This document shows positions 22,569 to 35,059 of a DNA stretch of 64,000 nt, piece after piece. A model generated the notes under the pieces. That model worked only from the letters and a program-made list of their open reading frames with translations, made no database searches and was not told where the DNA came from. This DNA is from Chytridium lagenaria (Eukaryota; Chytridiomycota; Chytridiomycetes; Chytridiales; Chytridiaceae). The stretch's first letter is position 1. Each line of letters begins with the position of its first letter. The DNA lies in the NCBI GenBank assembly GCA_025449115.1, contig JAHLKC010000042.1, positions 206,696-270,695 of the forward strand, given 5' to 3'. The translations under genes were made by a program, and so were the position numbers.

Positions 22569-24269
22569 GGTGAGCTGTTTTCGAGTGAGGTGAGTGAGGG
22601 AAAGGGTGATGGTTAGAGTTTTATATGGATTTGAGGATATGGGTGGTGACCGAGTTCTAGAAATTTGCGCGCGTCTACAAAAATTGGATTGGCTTTGACT
22701 GATTTCTTGGTAATTGATTGGGAATTAAGTTTGAAGATCGAAAGGTGCATCCAGGGATAGTTCTGTAGATAGCCATCTGACCCCGATACTTGGCTCAAGG
22801 CGCTCTGATTACTTTCCAGTTAAACGTAAGAGTCGTTTAGGTTTGTACGAGAACTAGGACGGGGAGACATGAAGTTTATGGATCTAATGGCCATTCATAT
22901 ACTCGATTGACCTGCTGATTACAATATGTAAACTGTCTTGATACATGGGTCAAACACGGCCGCGGCTCGTGTTTTCTAAAGGGTCAGCTGTACTGATTTC
23001 ATCCTTAATACTCCGAAAACAACAAGAAAAAACAAAAACTACGTCTAGTTGCCGCTTCAAGTATTTTGTTCATTTCCATTTCAACTTACCTCACATACCA
23101 TCACCCAACTCCACTCTGCCCTTCTCCGATAATCTTCAGCTACTCATTCAATAAGTTTCTCAGTCATGACATCATCGTGTGTATTTAAAAGTCCCTTCGC
23201 CCATTTGTCTATGGCATTCACATCTCCATTCCCAGTGGTTCCAGTTTATATGAGGAACATCATCCTTTGAACGTCTCATTAACAATGTTGTAAAACTATT
23301 ACGATGTCTTGCCAGCCCGCGAATGGGAGACAAGAGATGACGGGCTAATGGAGCGTGTATAAAAGTGGAATGAAGATGGTGTTGCGTGATCTGCAATTGG
23401 AGCAGTACAGGAGTCAAATGTGAACACGGATCACAACAAAACAAAAACATAAAAGCAAGAAGCGTAAACGCGTACACCTTTAAATAGACATGACGCGTAA
23501 ACAAATGTAGACAGACGCGTAAACAATGAATGAATACATGTGTAAATAAATAGTTGAGTGAGAAAGAAAGACACACTAAAATAAGCATAAAAAAACCCCT
23601 ATTTTTTTATTTTATTAATCTCGCGCAATAAATAATAATAATAAACAAATATATATTTAGATAAAATAAAAAATTATTAATTAAAAACACAAGTGATCAC
23701 AAACACATTCACGAGATGTCACACTGTGTGTAACCTGAATACAAGGTATACTTTTTAATTAATTAATGAAAAAGACATTATTTTGTTTTCCTTTTGTTGT
23801 TGTTGATGTTGTTGTTGGTGTTGTTCATGTCCATCTTTTGTATTTTGTTCTCATTGCAGTAGTGTCTATATTATTCATAATATTCATTCATTCATTCATT
23901 AATTGAATATTATTTATTACTCTTCATATATAAATATACTTTTCGTTTTCTCTAATAATAATTAAATACACATGTTGTATTCACATGAATATGAATTTAA
24001 ACGAGATAGAAATACTGGGGCATCATTCATTCATTCAAGTTTATTCTTCATTACATTTGTTACCCTTGTTCTTTACATACCTAGTGTAGTGTAGTGTAGT
24101 GTGGTGTAGTGTGGTGTAGTGTAGTGTAGTCTGAGTGAGGACGTCATCAGTCTATTTTGTACATCAGTCAGTCAGTCATTTGTGAGTGAGTGAGGACATC
24201 ATCAGTCTATCTTCATCATCATTACTTTACTGACAGAGCGCTTGATAGGGATTCTAATCTGTGGAGTAC
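22569..24269. other. AT-rich divergent intergenic region with a TAGTG microsatellite
   Basis: About 1.7 kb between the fungalysin start and the first solute-binding receptor start, so it probably carries both promoters. It is strongly AT-rich at 23580-24000. A (GTGTA)n microsatellite lies at about 24089-24130. No protein domain was recognised in the short frames here. Confidence 0.5.
24089..24130. repeat. (TAGTG)n microsatellite upstream of receptor gene 1
   Basis: About eight pentamer units, mostly gtgta with gtggt variants. The same pentamer is greatly expanded at 40110-40302 near the 5' end of the paralogous receptor gene. Confidence 0.9.
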
Positions 24270-27200
24270 ATGATGCTGGTCATCTCCTTCAATGCCATTC
24301 CTTCCTCCATCATGCAGTCCATCTCCACCTCCACCCTCATCCTCCTCCTCCTCACCGTCATCGCCATTTCTACATGTAGCTCTGTAAATGCTCAAAGCGC
24401 ATCATGTAAGCCAAATGTCTTCCAGACCTTTCCTATAAACCCCGATCAAACTGCTCCACCTCCTTTTTGCTACACCTCTGGTTCATTTTAAATAGCATGC
24501 ATGTCAACTAAACGTCTTTCTCGCCTTTTTTCTCTTCTACATAACAACAACAACAAAAGCCCCTACCACCATTAAACTCTTTGGCCGCGCTGGCTCTGAC
24601 GACGCAACTCTTGAAACCGTTCGTCTAAAATCCATCCTCACTCCCTTTGAACAAGCCAATAATATCTCTGTAGCCCTTGATCTCGTCAACCTCCCTGAAG
24701 ACGAGTATCGTGCAGAGTTGAAAAGGAGATTGGATACCACAGATAATGATATCTATATTGTCGAGCATAGCTGGTCCTCTAGCTTTGATGGCTACTTTGC
24801 AAATCTCTTTGCTATTGATCCAACTCTTGGTGCGTTGAGTGCTCAGTTGGAGGGCCAGATCAAGGAGACCAAAGAGTTGGACAGGAATGGAGATAAATTG
24901 AGTGAGTATTCACGCGATTAATACGACCAGGGCGAGTACTATATATACTAGCGTAGCGAGTGTATATATCAAAGCATGATGTTATTATACGCGCGAGATC
25001 ACTTAACGAGCGAAGCGAGTTTATTTTATATGCATGACACTATAGTGATCACAATTATATCACTTTGACAAGCATATTACGCTCTTATCCTTTATGAAAA
25101 AGAACTCATACTTATCTACATTTATTCTTTTTCTTCTGTTTCTAGTTGCTGTACCATTCTGGGCAGATTTTGGAGTTCTCGTGAGTATTTCTTGTACTCC
25201 TTTATGTGTACCTGTTTTTTTTTTTATATCCCCCCCAGTCAATTAAACACTATTTGTAGTACTACCGAACCGACATTCTTGGTCAACTCAATGCTAGCCC
25301 TCCCCGCACATGGACCGAAATCCAAACCATCTGCCGAAATTACATTGCAGCCAATGCCCAAAACAACGGTTGCTTCCTCACCGCCTTTCGCAGTACGTCT
25401 TCCAACCCCCACCTTTTACATTTCTAACCCGTCTCTTTACTCCATCTAGACCAATCTGCTATTTACGCTGCCAGTGAATGGTTGTTCACGTCATCTGACC
25501 AACCCCTTGTTCTTGGTGGATTGACTTTTAATTTTAATGACACGAATGTGGCAGATATTTTGTCGAGGATCAAGGAGTGGAGTTATAATGGAACGATTAA
25601 CAGGGATTCTATCAATTACAGCTATGATCAGGCTGTCAACGAGTGGGCGAGAGGAAATGGAGTCTTCTTTCAGGTAATTTTTCTTTTTTTTTTATATTCC
25701 TGCTTGTTGTCCTTCTCTGTATACACCCTTTTTTCTGCTCCAGACTCCAACACTCATCCAATTTCCTTTACTTTTTTTCAATTATTCTTTCTGCTCAAAA
25801 ACGCAAACGCTCATCCAATTTCTTTCAATAGGGCCGTGCCTCTCACTTTTTACGCTCCAGCACCGCCACCCCATTGACAGGCAGATGGAATGTGACTACT
25901 ATTCCAGGACGTACCAACACCATGTCAGCATCATCTGTCTCTGGGTATCATCTGGCCATTTCAGAACAATCTGTCAACAAGCAGCTTGCGTTGAGGGTTG
26001 TGACGTTTTTAAACTCGGAGGCTGTGCAGAGAGATCGCGCGTTTACCTTTGGCATTCCGTCTGCTTGGAGTTCGTATGTCGGGTCGAACAGTAAGTCTTT
26101 ATAATTTACACTTTTTTTTTTAAAGAAACCATTGTGTCGTTTATACTAATGAATACATTATTAAAAAAAAAGACGCAACATTATGCACTGGCCGTATCCT
26201 TGCTCCACCCTTCGTCCATCATCACCAACAACCAACTCGCCGTCCTTCCCGCCTCAAAGTCGGTCCCTACTGGCTCACCCTCTCCGATTCCCTCATCCGC
26301 GACCTCACCGCCTACTTTGCCAACCGCACCATGTCCCCCGCAGAAGGTCTCGCCAGAGCCGCCGCCACATCCAACTCCTCCTCTCCTCCATCTCCTCCCG
26401 TCCAACGCTCACCCCCGCCTCATCCCCTCCTCTTCCACTCCCCACCACCAAACGTCGAACCCACCCCGTCAACAGCCACCCCCATCGTCATGATCATCTC
26501 TGGCGTCGTCGCAGGCATCGTCGCCATCGCTATCATTGTTGCTATCCTCATCATCCAAAAACGTAACTCTCGATGGCCATTCCAATCCTCCACACCTACA
26601 AACTACACCCGTACTGCAACCCCAAGATTACAGCTTCCCCAATGACCCTTATTACTCTGACACCCCACCCGCCAACCCCTTACCTCTCTCTCTCACCCGC
26701 GACATACGCATGGGAAGCCACCTCCACCACCCCATCCATGCTTCCATCTCAAACACAAAAATCATACCCATTCTCCTCTGACTATGATTCTGTCGTGAGG
26801 GGTGGAACCTTGCCACATCGAGATACCTATCGTTCTAGTGTGGTCGGTGGATATGTCCCACCTATCCCTGCTCAAGTTCGTTCCATCACACCGTCTATGC
26901 TTGGTAGTGATTATGGGAATGAAAGTGTTAGGAGTGGCGCTGTACCTATTGTTGAGAGTATGGGGAAACGACATGCTGTTGTGTATCCTTTTGAACCTAC
27001 GCAGATGGATGAGATGGCGTTACGAATGGGTGATATGGTGATCCTTAAAACGGCATATGATGGTATTTCAATCTCACTTTTCTCCATTCCCACTGTTTTT
27101 ATCATTTTTGTTTTTGCAAAGCTACGCCATTCTCTTTCAAATACACCTCTAAACCCATTCATTTATTTGTAAAAAAAACCAACAGATGGCTACGCATTCG

Positions 27201-27554
27201 GCGAAATGGAAACCCCCGAAGGTCTCCGATCCGGTGTCTTCCCCCTCGCCTGTCTCATCCCCACCGGCGGCACCCTCAGTGATTCCATCATCCCCCCTCC
27301 ATCACACCAAAGAGTCCCATCCCCCACGCCTCCCCAACAGGCGTCAAGTCATTGCGTCGGATAGCCCCGAAGCCCTCCTTATGACGGGCCGCATCACCGA
27401 AGACGCGTATTTGAGGATTCGGAATGAAAAGAAGGAGCGGGAGGAACGACAGGTTGCGGCTTTGAAGGAACGGTTGGGACGGATGGAGGTGGGACACACG
27501 GATCGGGAGAGGTTGCAGAAACGGTTGGATGAATTGGAGTTGGGGGTGTTGTGA
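24270..27554 (+). CDS. SBP-TM-SH3 receptor 1: bacterial-type solute-binding ectodomain, one helix, SH3 domain
   Basis: Predicted single-pass surface receptor. Start at ATG 24270 (or 24312); the signal peptide core is STLILLLLTVIAIST. The ectodomain (about 24560-26260) reads like family 1 sugar-binding proteins of bacterial ABC importers: TTIKLFGRAGSDDATLE, IAVPFWADFGVL, YYRTDILGQLNASPPRTWTE, NEWARGNGVFFQGRASHF, VSGYHLAISEQSVNKQLALR. One helix at about 26480-26565 (IVMIISGVVAGIVAIAIIVA) is followed by a Pro/Ser/Tyr-rich linker, then an SH3 domain (HAVVYPFEPTQMDEMALRMG, intron, DGYAFGEME, GVFPLACLIP), then a charged helical tail (EERQVAALKERLGRME). Introns visible: about 24410-24557, 24903-25145, one after FGVL, one inside the SH3. 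No ABC permease is nearby, so sensing rather than import is inferred. Two frame slips lie in the linker (about 26590-26760). A paralogue lies at 36711-40425. Confidence 0.82.
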
Positions 27555-28500
27555 ATGGGGTTAACCCTTACTTGTTTTTGTGAGAGGGGGAAACTTTATG
27601 ACACCAAAAAAAAACCTCTTTCTCTCCACCCCCCACCTCTTTTTTTCTGTTTATTGTTGTTTTTTTTTTTGGTCTTTGTTCATCCATTGATTACCGCTTT
27701 TAGGGATGTTTTCATTCCCCCTTCCCCCCCTTCTTTTTATACCGTTTTTGTAGGATCTCAGAACAAGTTTGATCACCCCCCCCCCCCCCCCCCGTTTCCT
27801 TTTTCACGTTGAACCCTCCCTTATTACCGTTTTTACGCTTCCCATTCGTGGTCGTTTTTATCGGTTTAGGGCTATAAACGCGGTCGGTCTTCCCTTATTA
27901 CCATTTTCACACTTTTCATTCGTGGTCGTTGTTATCAGCGGCATAAACGCGGTCTTTCCTTATTACCATTATTACGCCTCTCATTGCGTTTTTACCGTTT
28001 TTACCTGTGTTTTTTTGGGGGGGTGCGGTCGGCGGGTGTGTATTAGATAATATAGATTGTGGCATTTGAGTGAAGACGCGTACTGTGTTTGTATTTTTTT
28101 TTTTTTAAGGGTTGGGAGTATTGGAGGGGGAGTGATGGGGGAGTGTGGTTTTTGAGTGAAGACGCGTACTGTGTTTGTAGGTTTTTTTTAAATGGGTTGG
28201 GAGTATGTCGATTTGATTTTTTGTTGATGGCCACTCCAAATATATTACTGAAAATAACAGCAGAGTAGTTTCCCCTAAAAAGGCTCCGCAAACGGCATCG
28301 CCGCCCTCCGCTAATCCATAACATGTTACCAGCTTATCCACACTGCGTTTATCTAATCACGGTAGCGTAAATCCTTGAACCGGCATTCTCTCCTCACCTC
28401 TGATACGAAGCCGGTTCAGAACATAGTGTAAATCCAAAGATATGGGAGTTCCCTGAAATACACCTTTAACCCCTGAAAGTGCACCCCCCGTTTTCTTCAT
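27555..28500. other. Pyrimidine-rich intergenic region with small tandem repeats
   Basis: Contains a poly-C run (about 27776-27793), two and a half copies of a 65-74 bp unit (starting at 27818, 27892 and 27957, word cccttattacc) and a second duplicated unit (at 28066 and about 28152, word tgagtgaagacgcgtact). No gene seen; likely 3' sequence of receptor 1 and promoter of the GPCR gene. Confidence 0.6.
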
Positions 28501-31500
28501 ATGAGGCTATCAATATGGATTGCAACGGCGCTGGGGTTGATGGTGGCAACGGCGCAGGTCGTCGTTCCACCGCAGGGGGGATCCAAGAAGTTGACGTTTT
28601 TGATAGCGTTGCCGTATGAATTGAATGATTCGTCGGGAGATCTTGTGAATGATATAGCCAACTCGTATAGGATGATGATGAGCGGGATGCATATTGCTGC
28701 GAAGGTTAGTTTAATAATGTGGGGCGGGATGTGATGGCTTAATGATTTTAGGTGGCGGAGAGAGACGTGTTGATGACGTATGGGATACCTGATGGCCTTA
28801 TCGACTTTGTGTATATCAATACTTGGGATCCGGAATTTGGTGGCCTTGATACTTATTCTCTTGTGGATAGCGGTGGGTATTCTGCAAATGCCGTTTATGA
28901 GGCCATTCAAAGTTACAATGTCATTGGCATTGTCGGCGAGATCCTCAGCCGTACCACCAGGTACTTTTTTGCCTCCACCTTTTTTTTTTTCGTTGCGGTT
29001 GACACATTACTTGAAAGGTTCTCTGCGGGTGTTGCGTCGTACTTTCAGAAACCGTTTTGTGGAGCAACGCAGGGGAGTGTCACTCTCTCTGAAAAGAAAA
29101 ACTATCCGTATTTTTTTCGACAAATGTCGGCAAAAGGAACTGGAAAGCATTTTGTCGCGGTTTTGAGATATTACGGGATGAAGACTTTGTGTGTTTTTCG
29201 ATCAACCGATGATTTGAGTTTCTCAGGTAGGATTTTGATCTTTCTTTCCCCCTCTTTTATGTTGAGTAAGTAAGACATACATTTTTGTGAATAGTTGCGG
29301 AAGAGATTAAAGAAGCTGCATTAAAGGTTGGATTAAACGTGGTGACCGTATCCTTTGGCGAAGATGTTTTCCGAACCAATGATTCAGCATGCAATTTCAA
29401 CTCGCCGACGTCAACGCTGTCGTTTCATTTTCGCGTCAATGGATTGGGTGACCATCAACGTTGTCTACGACGCTGGAATCAAAAATGGTCTGGTTGGACC
29501 TGATTATCTCTGGTCGTCATTTAACCTCGTGGAGCCGTTAGGTCTGTTTCGTTGTACCGTGATTTGCTCTAATGCGATGTGTTTAGATCCGTTGAATAAG
29601 ACTATACTTAATGAATATATCGGATTCTTTAATATCTTTGAGTCGGCGGAGACTGCAACATCAGCGGATTATTCTGGATATGCTACCAAGTTTTGGGAGA
29701 TGGCTCGGTCGCTTACTGATTTGGCGGAGCGGTTTCCTGAAATGAATTTCACCAGAATGTAAGCAAGTCAATCCTCTTTGTTATGAAAAGCAAAAAAGTA
29801 ATTTTGTTATTGAAGCGAAAACACTGACGAAATATAACGTTTTAGAGAGGAAGTGCAGCAAGGATGGAATTATGGAAACGCGAGACAAGTGCATAATTGC
29901 TTTCATATTCTTTTCGCGGGGATGCAACAACTTCTTCAATCGCGTGGTTTGAATGGGAGTTGGGAACAGATTTTAAATCTTGGTCCGAGTCTTAACCATA
30001 CTGCTTTTACTCGAACACCATACATTGATCCGTTGGGAGAATATACTAATTTAAACGAATATGGGGACCTTGAAGTGTGAGTTCAAGGTTTTTTTTTTAC
30101 CTCATTCTCTGTTTATCTACATATATTTGTTAATCAAAGGTTTTGAATGATAGACCGCTCATTGTGTTGTCGACAAACGAAACGAATGTCCAAAATATAC
30201 ATTACCTTGGAGACCCGAGTCATGCCTTTGGTCGCACCACGGAAGATGGTTCTTCCTTTATTGAATATTTCAAGCCCACCTTTTACGGTGGAAAGCTAAC
30301 CCCACCAAAAGACGATGATGGTAGGCCTTTCCAGAACAACCCCCTAAAAACCAGCTAACAAAACCAAAAGACAAGGTTGAGTTGGATATTGTGACAGAGG
30401 GTTCCCCGCATGGGATAGCCATACGATTATTCCAAGCATTAGCGGGTTTGTCCATCACCGTGATGATGGCGATATCCCTGTGGAGAGCTCTCACCAAAGT
30501 CCAACGCGATGCGCCGCCACTTTGGACGTGGATGGTGATTGTCGCGGGATCTCTTGGCGTGGCTTCGACTTTTTGGAGTATAGGTTCAAGTGCTATTCAG
30601 ATGTGTTTTGTGGCTTCGTTGCTCTTTGTTGAAGGAGTTTCTATCTATTTGGGGTGAGTGATCACAGGTTAAAACAAGACTAGTAACCATGGAATAAGGT
30701 GTGGGCTGTATTTGCTTGTAAGACGGGCATGGTTGTATTATAATACTGAGAAAATGTTCCGATCTTTGCGAGTCGGTCGTTTCGCTCTTGTCATTGGAAT
30801 GTTTATGGCCGTGGACGCGTGTCTCGTGCTTTTTTATCGCTTCTCGAGATATCTGGCCTCAGAGAACAAAGTAAGCCTATTTTTACGTTTTTAAGCCAAA
30901 AAAGTCTCTGTCGATTATCTCTTATTGTTATACTTTACGATTCTCGACTGTTTCACCATACTGCGTTGCTTCAAATCACTTACAGTTAAAAAGGTGTGTG
31001 GCCCTCTTAGAGTTACGGGCCAAATGGACTTCAGGCTGGCACTTGGTATCATTCACATTCTCGGCTTATGCGCAGTTTTGGCATTACTCGTTACATTCAA
31101 GCCACGACGCTCTTCTTCAACTTTCGACAACATCTTTAAGGTAAAAGTTCTACTACCCTATAGAATTTAACAGAACATGGGTAGGTTACTTCCGTTTTCC
31201 TCATCGCCGTCATCATTTTTGAACTCATCCTACGACCATCAAAGATACAAACTGTCTTGGAAGCTGTGACATTAAACGCGATACCAGTGTTTGCTTGCGT
31301 CTTAGTGATCATACAAAAACCCGAAAAGCCTTTTCCTTGGGATGAAGAGCCGAAACGGGTAAAGGTTTTAAGGTGCAACGATATGGGGAAAATGCGAATC
31401 AGCATTCAAGGACGTTTTGGATGGCGTGAGGAAAGAAAATATTTTGTGCATCTCTGGAATAGATCAGGTCTACCGTGGATGACGTTTACAGAGGTACGCT

Positions 31501-31858
31501 GATTCTTCAATGATATCAATTTCTTTAACATTTTTTTTTTAAGCTTGACGGCACGACGACGCATAGAGTAGATTTAGCAAAACTTCGATCCCGTGATGTC
31601 TACACAGATGAAAACCCCGACCCTTCAGACATGGTCCTTGAGCAAATGACTGTCCGGAACGGGATCTTATTGATGTTGCCGAATTCTTGTATCATGTTGA
31701 GATTAAAAACGGCTGACGGTAGAGATAAGATGGTGGGGTTTTTGACAGGGTTTGCTCGTATGAATGAAACAAAGGCATCTCAAGTGAGTATGTTGGTTGG
31801 GACAGGGGGGTCACATCGAGAATGGAAATCCGAATTGACGGGTTTCGATGAAGCTTGA
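28501..31858 (+). CDS. Class C-like GPCR with periplasmic-binding-type ligand domain
   Basis: Start ATG 28501, signal peptide MRLSIWIATALGLMVATAQ. The ectodomain resembles the ANF-receptor/type 1 periplasmic-binding fold of GABA-B and mGlu receptors: YRMMMSGMHIAAK, NVIGIVGEILSRTTR, QKPFCGATQGSVTLSEK, FFRQMSAKGTGKHFVAVLRY, YDAGIKNGLVGPDYLW. Seven hydrophobic segments follow at about 30420-31315: LFQALAGLSITVMMAISLW; WMVIVAGSLGVASTFWSIG; MCFVASLLFVEGVSIYLG; FALVIGMFMAVDACLVLF; GIIHILGLCAVLALLVTF; VTSVFLIAVIIFELIL; LNAIPVFACVLVIIQKP. A C-terminal cytoplasmic region of about 150 residues lacks a known domain. Introns are frequent (for example about 28706-28751, 29227-29295, 31494-31542). The frame slips by one base near 29390-29430. 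It probably couples to heterotrimeric G proteins. The ligand is unknown; it sits between the two SBP-SH3 receptor genes. Confidence 0.8.
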
Positions 31859-32032
31859 TAAGCGCGTGTTTTCACCCTCCCCCTTTCTTTAATTTACGGT
31901 GTGTTTTTAAATATATATACAGAGTGCTGATTAAAGTACCTCAATATAACTATTAAGCGCAATATTTAAGGCCAAGACATTTTGCCGTAAGTCAACGGTT
32001 TTTCCGTAAAGGGCCGTTTCTATGGTATCCCC

Positions 32033-33922
32033 ATGATGACGGACAATGCCCTTTCAAGCGCACTGGCCAGCGTCGTCGACTATCTCCAACCACACGATGT
32101 CGCTGCTCTCGCATCAGTCAGAAGAAGTTGGAACTCGGTGTTCCAACCCTCTCTCCGTTCCAAGGTCATCATCCGAGAACCAGAGCATCTTCAAAGTTTC
32201 GCAGATGCATTAGCTGTAGATGGCACCATCGGATCCTCCATAAAGACTCTGGACATTAGTTTTCTCTCCTTATACGAGGCTGAAGATGAAAATGGCAATA
32301 ACGCATGGCAAGCCGATCTCGCAGAAGCGAATAAGCATAGATTCCTGTCGTTCCTTCCCAAACTCACAAAACTTGGATCACTTCGAGTCTCCGCTGTCCA
32401 CATGAACGATCTCTTTATTGTTCTCCGTACTCTTCCCCAAGTTGGCTCATCTGGCTGTTCAAGCTCCATCGACTCGGAGCGATCCGGCACATCTGGACAT
32501 ATTACATGGTTTTGGTGAACAGTTGGAAGAATTTGGGAGGGCTTGTGCTCACCTGAAATCGTTCGAGTTGGCCAAGGTTTAATTCGTTGGAGTCGTGCTA
32601 TGCACTGGTGAAGGACGGTGTTTTTACCGCGTATGAGAATCTGTTCAAGGGGGCTTTCGGGGGCCTACCGGCAAGAACGGGACGATGAAAAAGCTCCATG
32701 TTTCGATACCTACGGAATCCCACATGTATACGCCAGATGTAAATCTAATGTTGCATCGGAAGATGCTTAGTATTTTTTTGGAGGTGAGCAGCCAATACAT
32801 ATTGTCACGTATTCCCTCCTTGCCAATCATTAACATATCACCGAATGTACATTAGAGCTTCACATCCATTGAAAACCTCAACATCCAAGTTGGTGGAAAC
32901 TGTCATGGTCTCCATTCAGACTCCATCCTTGCCCTCGCTACAAGCGCTTTAGCTTCCTCACTCGTCTCGTTATCTGTAACTGTTCACGGAACCCCTGAAA
33001 TGGGCCCTTCCCTCCGCGCTCTATTCTCGTCAACCCCCAAACTCCAACACCTCAACATTCTATCAAGCTGTGAAACGCCAGACATATCACCGTGGATTCA
33101 CAATCTCGCCACATCGCTTGAAAAAAGGGACCACGCGCCTTTCAAGTCTCTCATCCTCGGACAATGGCATACCAACGATTACCGAAATTTGAAATGTTCC
33201 GATGAAGCCTTTGTCAAGTTTTTCAAAGCTTCTTCGAGCCTTGAAGCCATCGCTTTCGGCGCTCCGACATTCGATAAAGTCTTTAAAGCCCTTGCAGAGC
33301 ATTGCCCAAACCTATGGTTCCTCCAAACTGATTGCTGGGAAAGGAGTGCAGGAAGTGGTGTCACTGCCGTAGGCGTGAAAGCAGTTTTGAAGTTACCAAA
33401 GCTTGAAGTGTTGGACGTTTCGCATGGTGTGAATTTGAAGCCAAATGATTTTGGGATGTTTTTGGAAAGGGATGGGATGGTGGGTGTTAGAAAGTTACGA
33501 GTTTTGAGACTTCCGGCTTTGTATAAGGAGAAAAAGTTGGAGTGGTATGTTCAACACGATCAAACAGATGCAAAAGATATTCCACTGGAACTCAAGAGAG
33601 TTTTGACTCATTACGGGTATGTTTTACTTTTGCAAAAATCTATCCGGTGATCGGGTAGTCTTTTAACTTTTTTCTTTACAAAACCAAACCGCTTAACCCT
33701 GCTATCCCGCCACCTTTATCAAAAACAAACGAAAACCATAGTTGCCGCGCCTCAGTCGGAGATGTTCTCGACGCAGAAAACTATGTCTATACATCTTCGT
33801 TTACTCTCGGGGAATGTCAATGCAACCTTCGTCCTTGTAACAAGGGTGGTCATGTTGCATTTACGCCCGGTAAGATCAATCGATCTGTTCTTTATGAAAG
33901 CCTTGTTCGCCGTTACGGCTAG
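32033..33922 (+). CDS. F-box/leucine-rich-repeat-like protein
   Basis: Start at ATG 32033 or 32036. The N-terminus (LASVVDYLQPHDVAALASVR then RSWNSVFQPSL) fits an F-box: hydrophobic-x-x-V-x-x-Y-L, D, L-x-x-V-x-R-x-W. The rest is a series of irregular LRR-like strands: LGSLRVSAVHMNDLF, MKKLHVSIPT, LQHLNILSS, LEAIAFGAPTFDK, LEVLDVSHGVNLK, LRVLRLPAL. The last exon (33742-33922) has a Cys-rich ending (ECQCNLRPCNKGGH). Introns: one starting about 32570, about 32785-32854, and about 33617-33741. A one-base slip in the C4 run at 32435-32438 breaks the frame. F-box proteins act as substrate receptors of SCF ubiquitin ligases; the target is unknown. The F-box call is moderate because it is short and divergent. 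Confidence 0.6.
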
Positions 33923-34656
33923 AGTCTATGTTGTTAAGCTCTCTCTAAAAGAAGTACTCTACCATTAGTTTCACTTACCCCCCTTCCCATTCCTTCTTTA
34001 GTGTTTGATTATGTTCCTTTTTTTTTCTGCGCGTGTCGTCAGATTGCTGTTTTCTGATTTTGAGAAAAACAAAATATGTGTAAGTTTCGCTGAGGCATGT
34101 GCATTGATGAGGGCAAATGAAAATAAAAAAATAAAAATGTAAAGTCATTCATTTTCCATAAAAAAAAAAAATATGATCGCCATGAGGATCACGATGATGG
34201 TAACTTTTTGAAAACAAAAAAAATGGCAATTTCATCCCTCATTTTGTTGCATATATTGCATTTTTACGGCTTAAAAAACAAAGTGGAGATGATATGCATG
34301 TTATATCAAATTAATAGGACGTGCATACTTGTACCCACTGTAGGGTTAGTTTTAGAGTCCATGATCTGGCCCATAATCCTGATTTTATTTTACGTATTTA
34401 TGGCACAGTCACAGATAAAAGTATGACACTGGGCTTTTACATATGTCAGCCAAGTTGCTAGTCACTGTAAAAGCGTGGACGACAAAAAAACGAAATCAAA
34501 ATACATGGCCTCATTTGCAGACATTATCGCAGCTATATAAACTCGCTAGCTTTTCTGTCACCACGTCCAATCAATCTCACACTACTTCCCAAACTCTTTA
34601 TCAGAAACACCCCTAAAGTCAACACCACACACATTACACCACATCACAACCAAGAA
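33923..34656. other. Intergenic region with promoter for the small gene that follows
   Basis: AT-rich sequence with several A-runs. At its right end lies the promoter-like element 34508-34540 and a C/A-rich leader ending in aagaaATG. No other gene is supported. Confidence 0.5.
34508..34540 (+). promoter_or_regulatory. Promoter-like element: GCCTCATTTGCAGACA plus TATATAA
   Basis: The 16-base word at 34508-34523 is identical to that at 15315-15330, and TATATAA follows at 34534-34540. It lies 117 bases before the ATG at 34657. Both copies are also preceded by a similar A-rich aaaaaaacg stretch. Confidence 0.55.
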
Positions 34657-34992
34657 ATGACTCCCATGAACGCCGATATCTTTACCATCAACACCCGTCT
34701 CGCCGTCACCGAGTTCCTCAAGCCTCACAAGTCTTCACCTAAACCCTCAAACCCTTTCACACCGTCACCCGTCTCGAACACACACAAGAAACTCTGGAAA
34801 AAGAATGAGCCGTTGATCAAGTTCGATGTGTTGAATGCGCAAAAGTGGCATGATGTGATCTTAAACTCAACAACTCATCATGCCGTGCGCGTCGCCTGCA
34901 ACTTTTTCATAACCCTTTTATGTAAACGAAACCACTGTATTTATGTCTCTTTGCTACGTTTTGAAGGCCCGTTATTGCGGCCAGTGTTTTAA
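34657..34992 (+). CDS. Small hypothetical protein, 111 residues
   Basis: Open frame starting MTPMNADIFTINTRLAVTEF in a good start context (accaagaaATG), with a TATA box 117 bases upstream and a leader free of upstream ATGs near the start. The first half is Pro/Ser/Lys-rich and basic (KLWKKNEPLIKFDV). The second half may be out of frame, given the one-base slips elsewhere. No family recognised. AATAAA-like signals lie just after the stop (about 35005). It is probably a transcribed gene, but the true C-terminus is uncertain. Confidence 0.4.
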   Translation: MTPMNADIFTINTRLAVTEFLKPHKSSPKPSNPFTPSPVSNTHKKLWKKNEPLIKFDVLNAQKWHDVILNSTTHHAVRVACNFFITLLCKRNHCIYVSLLRFEGPLLRPVF

Positions 34993-35059
34993 TCTATTTT
35001 CTCTAATAAAACTGTGTTTTACTATAAATATATTGCCACCCTATGTTTTTATCAAAAAA

